The notes under the pieces: generated by a model
Told to the model about the DNA's origin: nothing
What the model saw: the letters and a program-made list of their open reading frames with translations, nothing else
Databases searched by the model: none
DNA from: Mumia xiangluensis
Lineage (GTDB): Bacteria > Actinomycetota > Actinomycetes > Propionibacteriales > Nocardioidaceae
Assembly: GCF_010994095.1 (NCBI RefSeq)
Contig: NZ_WJYO01000001.1
Coordinates: forward strand, 682,001 to 746,000
Direction: 5' to 3'
DNA length: 64,000 nucleotides
Part shown: positions 59,721-64,000 of the stretch, piece after piece
How positions within the stretch are numbered: the first letter of the stretch is position 1
Layout of the letters: every line of letters begins with the position of its first letter
Made by a program: the position numbers and the translations under genes

Positions 59721-62395
59721 GCGGTCGGCAGATCGGCGGTGCGGTGCTGCTGGTGCGGTACGCCGTCGCGCACCGCGGCGTGCTCGGGCTCGCCGGGGCC
59801 GTCGTCGCCGCCCTGGCGTTCCTCAGCACGATCGCCCCCGCGGCAGTCTCAGACCTGCTCACCGACTCCCAGCGGCATGAGATCGGCCTGATGGTTCCGC
59901 AGAAGCGCGACCTTGTCGCGGAGGAGCAGCTGAGTCCGCCGCCCGAGCTGGCGGACGACGAGTGGGCCGGGATGCGCAGCAGGCTCGCGGCAGCGCGCAG
60001 CGACATGGGACCGCTGCTGCGCTCCTTCACCGACCTCGGGGAGTTCACCGTCACCAGCCCGACACGCCGCGCGGTGCCGACGCACCCGGTCGGGCTCGTC
60101 CCCACCGCGTACGTGAACACCAGCCTCACGCCTGAGCTCGCCGGCCACGTGCGGATGATCGAGGGTGCGCTGCCTGCGCGGCCGGCGAGCGTGGCCGCCA
60201 CCGCCGAGCTCGTGCTCTCGCGCAAGGCTGCCGACGAGATGCGCTGGGCGGTGGGCGAGGAGCGTGTCCTGACCGGGACCAGTCAGCGCGACCGTCGCTA
60301 CCGCCTCAGCGGGATCTACGCCCCGATCGAGCCGAACGGGTCCTTCTGGCGGCAGACCTCCGCGGCCATCGTGCCGGTCGTCTTCGACGACGGGCGGTCG
60401 CGGACGATCACGGCGACGGCCTGGGTGTCCGGGGCAGGCACCGAGGCCCTCGGAGTCGGCTCCTACGGACAGGAGCCGCGGACGAAGCTGTGGTTCCCGT
60501 TCCATGCGGTTCGTGCGACGTCGGCGCAGGCGCCGCAGCTCGTGGACGAGCTGTCCGCGTTCACGCGTACGTCCCACCCGCTGACCGAGCGCGGGGTGCT
60601 GGTCGACGGCAACGCGTCGTTCGAGGTCCCACCGGTCTCGGCGTCGTACTCGACCCAGACGACGACCGTGCTGCGCGCGACCCAGCTGACCGCGCGGTCG
60701 TTGATCTCGCTGACTGCGTTGCTTGCCGCAGGGCCGGTCACGGCGGCACTCTGCGTCCTTGCCCTGACCATCGGGCTCGTCCGCGCCCGGAGCGCCGCAC
60801 TCCTCGGACTCGTCACCGCGCGCGGCGCCTCACGCGGACAGCTCGCGGTGGCGGCGACCGTCGTGGGTCTCCTCGTCGGGGTGCCGTCCGCCGCGCTCGG
60901 CACCGCCGTGAGCGCGGTGCTCGCGCCGGCGTCGAGCGTCGTCCCGTGGTGGCCGCCGGTGGTCTGCGTCGTCCTCCTCGCGGCGGCGTCGTCCGTCGCC
61001 GCACTGTCCGGCGGGCAGCGACCACGCGTGCCGCGTCTCGCGGTCGAGGTCATCGTCGTGGGCGCCGCCGCGGTGTCGCTCGTGGCCGTCGCCCAGCGCG
61101 GGTCGGGTCTGCCCGGATCGGGGATCGATCCGCTCCTGATCGCCGCTCCCGTCCTCGTCTGCCTCAGCGGGGCTCTCGTGGCGCGTCGGCTCCTGCCGCG
61201 CGTCGCGGGCTGGGTGGCCGCGCAGCAGCGACGACGTACGGGACTCGTCGGGCTCATGGGCGCGTCCCGGACCCGCGACGGCGCGACGTCTGCGGCGGCA
61301 GTGGTCGCCCTGGTTGCTGCGACCGGGATGGCGATCGCCGCAGGGGCCGCGGTCGCGACCCTGGGCGAAGGCCGCCTCCAGACCGCGCAGGCCGTGGCAG
61401 GCGCCGACCTGCGCGTTTCGGGCGTCGCGCTGGATCCTGCGGCGGTCGCGCGCCTCGGCGAGCTCCCCGGGGTCAGGGAGGTCGCGACCCTGTCCGACGG
61501 AGCTGACGTGCCCGTGCGCGCGGGGGCGTCCGTGTACGTCGCCCGCGTCCTCACCGACGCCTCCACCCTCCGTGCCGTCCAGCGAGGCGCCGCCGGCGCG
61601 GTGCCCGGCCTGGCCACGTTGGCCGCCGGCGTCGGCGCGGACGGCAGGGTGCCGGTGATCGTGTCGGAGTCGGCCGACGCCCGGCTCGACGCGGCGCGCG
61701 AGATCACCGTCGACGGTGTCGACGCCCGTGTCGTCGCTGTCGCGCCGGACAGGCTCGGCGGCGTGCCCAAACGGACGTGGTTGCTGATGGACCGCGACTC
61801 GCTCGGCGCCGAACGGCCCACGTACGACCCCACGATCAGCGCTCTCGCCGACCTCGACGGTCCCGCGAGCGATGGTCTGCTCGTCGAAGTCGAGGCGATG
61901 TTCCCGGGGGCGGTCGTGACCACGACGGCTCGGGAGGCAGCCGCGGTCGCGGACGACCCTGCGGTCGGTGGTGTGAACGCGGTCGCGCGGGTCGCCGCCG
62001 CGTCGTCGGCGCTCCTGGTCGCGGCAACCGTCGTGCTCGCGCTCGTCGGCGGGGCAACCGCTCGCGCGCGCGATCTCGCCGTCGTACGGGCCCTCGGCCT
62101 GCCCTCGCGTCTCGCCCGCCGGCTTCCGGTCTGGGAGGTCGCCCTCCTCGTCGTCACCGCTGGGGTGCTCGGTGCCGTCGTGGGTCTGGTGCTCCCGTAC
62201 GCGGTCTTCGATGCCGTCGACCTCACCCCGTTCACCGGCGGGGAAGAGCAGCCGGCGACGGTGCTCCCGCTCGGATGGACGCTCGCGGTCGCGGCGGGTG
62301 TCGCGGTCGTCTCGATCGTCGGGGCGCTGCTCGCGGCCGGCGGAGCGGCTCGACGTGACCTCACGACAGTGCTCAGGATGATGGAGAGTGAGTGA
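59717..62395 (+). CDS. FtsX-like ABC transporter permease (second)
   Basis: 892 residues, same architecture as its neighbour: an N-terminal membrane helix (GLAGAVVAALAFLSTIAPAA), a long outside part, then FtsX blocks around LVRARSAALLGLVTARGASR and TARARDLAVVRALGLPSRLA. It overlaps the first permease gene by 4 nt and the ATPase gene by 8 nt. The two permeases are likely to pair, driven by one or both of the ATPases that follow. Confidence 0.85.
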   Translation: MSGRQIGGAVLLVRYAVAHRGVLGLAGAVVAALAFLSTIAPAAVSDLLTDSQRHEIGLMVPQKRDLVAEEQLSPPPELADDEWAGMRSRLAAARSDMGPLLRSFTDLGEFTVTSPTRRAVPTHPVGLVPTAYVNTSLTPELAGHVRMIEGALPARPASVAATAELVLSRKAADEMRWAVGEERVLTGTSQRDRRYRLSGIYAPIEPNGSFWRQTSAAIVPVVFDDGRSRTITATAWVSGAGTEALGVGSYGQEPRTKLWFPFHAVRATSAQAPQLVDELSAFTRTSHPLTERGVLVDGNASFEVPPVSASYSTQTTTVLRATQLTARSLISLTALLAAGPVTAALCVLALTIGLVRARSAALLGLVTARGASRGQLAVAATVVGLLVGVPSAALGTAVSAVLAPASSVVPWWPPVVCVVLLAAASSVAALSGGQRPRVPRLAVEVIVVGAAAVSLVAVAQRGSGLPGSGIDPLLIAAPVLVCLSGALVARRLLPRVAGWVAAQQRRRTGLVGLMGASRTRDGATSAAAVVALVAATGMAIAAGAAVATLGEGRLQTAQAVAGADLRVSGVALDPAAVARLGELPGVREVATLSDGADVPVRAGASVYVARVLTDASTLRAVQRGAAGAVPGLATLAAGVGADGRVPVIVSESADARLDAAREITVDGVDARVVAVAPDRLGGVPKRTWLLMDRDSLGAERPTYDPTISALADLDGPASDGLLVEVEAMFPGAVVTTTAREAAAVADDPAVGGVNAVARVAAASSALLVAATVVLALVGGATARARDLAVVRALGLPSRLARRLPVWEVALLVVTAGVLGAVVGLVLPYAVFDAVDLTPFTGGEEQPATVLPLGWTLAVAAGVAVVSIVGALLAAGGAARRDLTTVLRMMESE

Positions 62396-63302
62396 CGTGA
62401 ACGAACCCGATCCCGACGGTGCGATCGTCTGCTCCGACCTCGTGCGCGTGTTCAGCACCCGTGGCATCGAGGTCCAGGCGCTCCAGGGGCTGAGCCTCCG
62501 GGTCGACTCGGGCTCGGTGGTCGCGCTCGTCGGTGCCTCCGGATCTGGCAAGTCGACTCTTCTGGGCATCCTGTCGGGCCTCGACGTCCCCACCGCCGGT
62601 CGTGCAGTCGTCGCGGGTCACGACCTGCTGGCGATGGGCCGGCGCGAGCGTGTCGAGTTCCGCCGGCACAGTGTCGGGTTCATCTGGCAGCAGACCGCCC
62701 GAAACCTCTTGCCCTACCTCACCGCGGGCGAGAACGTCGCGATGATCGCCGGGGTCGGGCACCAGCGCGGCCGGCGACGTACGGCGGTCGTCGATGAGCT
62801 GCTCGAGCTTCTCGATGTGGGTGACTGCCGTGACCGGCGACCGCGTGAGCTCTCCGGCGGTCAGCAGCAACGGGTGGCGATCGCTGTCGCGATGGCGAAC
62901 TCCCCGCGGGTCCTGCTCGCCGACGAGCCCACGGGCGAGCTCGACGAGGCGGCGAGCGCCGAGGTGCTCGCCGCGATGAACCACGTCAACCGCGAACGCG
63001 CGACCACTGTGCTGGTCGTCACCCACGACGCGACGGTCAGCGACCACGTCAGCCGTACGGTCCAGATCCGTGACGGCCGTACGTCGACCGAGGTGCTGCG
63101 CCGCGCAGCGGTCGACGAGCACGGCGCCGACACCGTGGTCGCCGAGGAGTACGCCGTGCTCGACCGCGTCGGCCGCCTCCAGCTCCCCGACGAGTTCACG
63201 CGGGCGCTCGACCTGCGCGACCGCGTACGCCTGGCCCTGGAGAGCGACCACGTCGGGGTGTGGCCCGGCCATCGTGAGCACGACGACGGGGAGGTGCGAT
63301 GA
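62388..63302 (+). CDS. ABC transporter ATP-binding protein (LolD/MacB type)
   Basis: 304 residues. Walker A LVGASGSGKSTLLGILSGLD, signature LSGGQQQRVAIAVAMANSPR, Walker B VLLADEPTGELDEAASAEVL and switch histidine VVTHDATVSDHV. About 80 residues follow the ATPase core (VVAEEYAVLDRVGRLQLPDE, FTRALDLRDRVRLALESDHV), an addition seen in actinobacterial members next to FtsX permeases. GTG 62388 overlaps the permease stop; GTG 62397 is an alternative. Confidence 0.9.
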   Translation: MSDVNEPDPDGAIVCSDLVRVFSTRGIEVQALQGLSLRVDSGSVVALVGASGSGKSTLLGILSGLDVPTAGRAVVAGHDLLAMGRRERVEFRRHSVGFIWQQTARNLLPYLTAGENVAMIAGVGHQRGRRRTAVVDELLELLDVGDCRDRRPRELSGGQQQRVAIAVAMANSPRVLLADEPTGELDEAASAEVLAAMNHVNRERATTVLVVTHDATVSDHVSRTVQIRDGRTSTEVLRRAAVDEHGADTVVAEEYAVLDRVGRLQLPDEFTRALDLRDRVRLALESDHVGVWPGHREHDDGEVR

Positions 63303-64000
63303 GCGGCGCGGGAGCGGCGGTCGAGTCGTACGCGGCTGGCAGGGTGTTCCGTACGCCGGCGGGCGACGTCCGTGGCTGTCACGACGTGACGCTCCAGGCG
63401 CACCCCGGCGAGCTGGTGGTCGTCCGCGGCCCGTCAGGATCGGGCAAGACGACGCTGCTCAACCTGCTCGGCGGCCTCGATCGGCCGTCGTCGGGGCGGG
63501 TCCTGCTCGCCGGTGTCGACACCAGCGAGGCCTCGGAGGCAGAGCTGCTCGCGCTGCGCCGCGAGACGGTCGGCTTCGTGTTCCAGTCGTTCGGTCTGCT
63601 GCCGGTGCTGACGGCGGCGGAGAACGTCGAGGTCCCGCTGAGGATCCGCCGGACGCCGGCCGACGAGCGGGTCCGTCGGGTGGCGGACGCGTTGTCGGCC
63701 GTCGGGCTGGCCGACCACCGCGACCAGCGCCCGGACGAGCTGTCCGGCGGCCAGCAGCAGCGGGTGGCGATCGCCCGCGCCCTGGTCGCTGAGCCCTCCC
63801 TGCTCGTCGCGGACGAGCCGACCGGCCAGCTGGACAGCCGTACGGCCGCGTCCGTGATGGATCTCGTCGTCGACATCGTCCACCGCCAGGGCATCGCAGC
63901 CGTCGTCGCGACGCACGACCCGCTGCTCGTCGAGCGGGCCGACCGGGTGCTCACGCTGCACGACGGCGTCGTGCTCGACGACCCCGCCGCTGTCGGGGGC
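63299..64000 (+). CDS. ABC transporter ATP-binding protein (LolD/MacB type), cut by window end
   Basis: The first 234 residues are visible, without a stop. Walker A VVRGPSGSGKTTLLNLLGGL, signature LSGGQQQRVAIARALVAEPS, Walker B LLVADEPTGQLDSRTAASVM and the switch histidine region AAVVATHDPLLV are complete. ATG 63299 overlaps the previous stop (ATGA). Two different ATPases with two permeases suggest one four-part FtsX system. Confidence 0.92.
   Translation, partial: MSGAGAAVESYAAGRVFRTPAGDVRGCHDVTLQAHPGELVVVRGPSGSGKTTLLNLLGGLDRPSSGRVLLAGVDTSEASEAELLALRRETVGFVFQSFGLLPVLTAAENVEVPLRIRRTPADERVRRVADALSAVGLADHRDQRPDELSGGQQQRVAIARALVAEPSLLVADEPTGQLDSRTAASVMDLVVDIVHRQGIAAVVATHDPLLVERADRVLTLHDGVVLDDPAAVGG

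Noticed and set aside
57243-62395. FtsX cell-division protein pair (FtsEX)
   Set aside because: The permeases are over 800 residues with two FtsX blocks and two ATPases, unlike the roughly 300-residue FtsX of FtsEX.

Overview
The window is a 64-kb piece of a high-GC actinobacterial chromosome. WhiB7 with an AT-hook, a FurA-KatG pair, an IdeR-type iron box, class I DAHP synthase with a leader peptide and many leaderless starts (TANNNT-like -10 ending 6-7 nt before ATG/GTG) all point to Actinomycetota. The many short palindromic repeats with the core CCTCGACCAGCGG and the general gene content suggest Nocardioidaceae (Nocardioides/Aeromicrobium/Mumia type); this family-level placement is inference. 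No rRNA, tRNA, CRISPR array, intact insertion sequence or prophage gene was seen.

Layout. 1-5.3 kb: end of a probable secreted peptidase, a repeat array, a gamma-carbonic anhydrase with a TetR regulator, a LuxR-type regulator, an SDR and a secreted esterase-like protein. 5.3-11.1 kb: a quinone oxidoreductase behind a SoxR box, then a leaderless accD-accA-mvaB operon (leucine-type degradation). 11.2-14.6 kb: a decaying area with a DUF559-type gene broken by one TAG, an alkyl-sulfatase remnant, small genes and a repeated 27-bp palindrome. 14.7-17.5 kb: furA-katG. 18.3-23.3 kb: a five-gene overlapping siderophore-iron uptake operon under a double iron box. 23.3-28 kb: aat, an HU gene, an Fpg-type glycosylase, a rhodanese and two conserved actinobacterial genes. 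28-29.4 kb: DAHP synthase behind a Phe-Tyr leader peptide and attenuator. 29.5-38.5 kb: an acyl-CoA dehydrogenase pair, an ECF42 sigma factor with its DGPF/YCII partner, and stress or hydrolase genes.

38.5-41 kb: soxR is divergent from an operon of a split transketolase (two genes) and a WhiB7-type regulator. A SoxR-box promoter with the 19-bp MerR spacing points into that operon and appears leaderless. This is the most unusual regulatory arrangement in the window: a redox sensor apparently driving pentose-phosphate enzymes together with an antibiotic-resistance master regulator.

41-57 kb: an aromatic-acid island. pobA, an IclR regulator, pcaHGBL and pcaFIJ make the full protocatechuate branch of the beta-ketoadipate pathway. 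A converging operon encodes an aldehyde dehydrogenase, a NitT/TauT-type ABC importer and a benzoylformate-decarboxylase-like ThDP enzyme, next to a PcaR-like IclR regulator. Near-identical PcaR-type operators precede pcaF and the aldehyde dehydrogenase gene, tying the two operons together. Read as a pathway, the island could import and convert (4-hydroxy)phenylglyoxylate to 4-hydroxybenzaldehyde, 4-hydroxybenzoate, protocatechuate, then succinyl-CoA and acetyl-CoA. 57.2 kb to the end: a four-gene FtsX-type ABC system, cut at the window edge.

Palindromic elements have entered coding sequence in several places: a 24-bp tandem array forms the interdomain linker of the ThDP enzyme, a 33-bp copy sits in the transketolase N subunit, and a 76-bp hairpin with compensating stem changes forms the linker of the PcaL fusion and also lies just before the Fpg gene.
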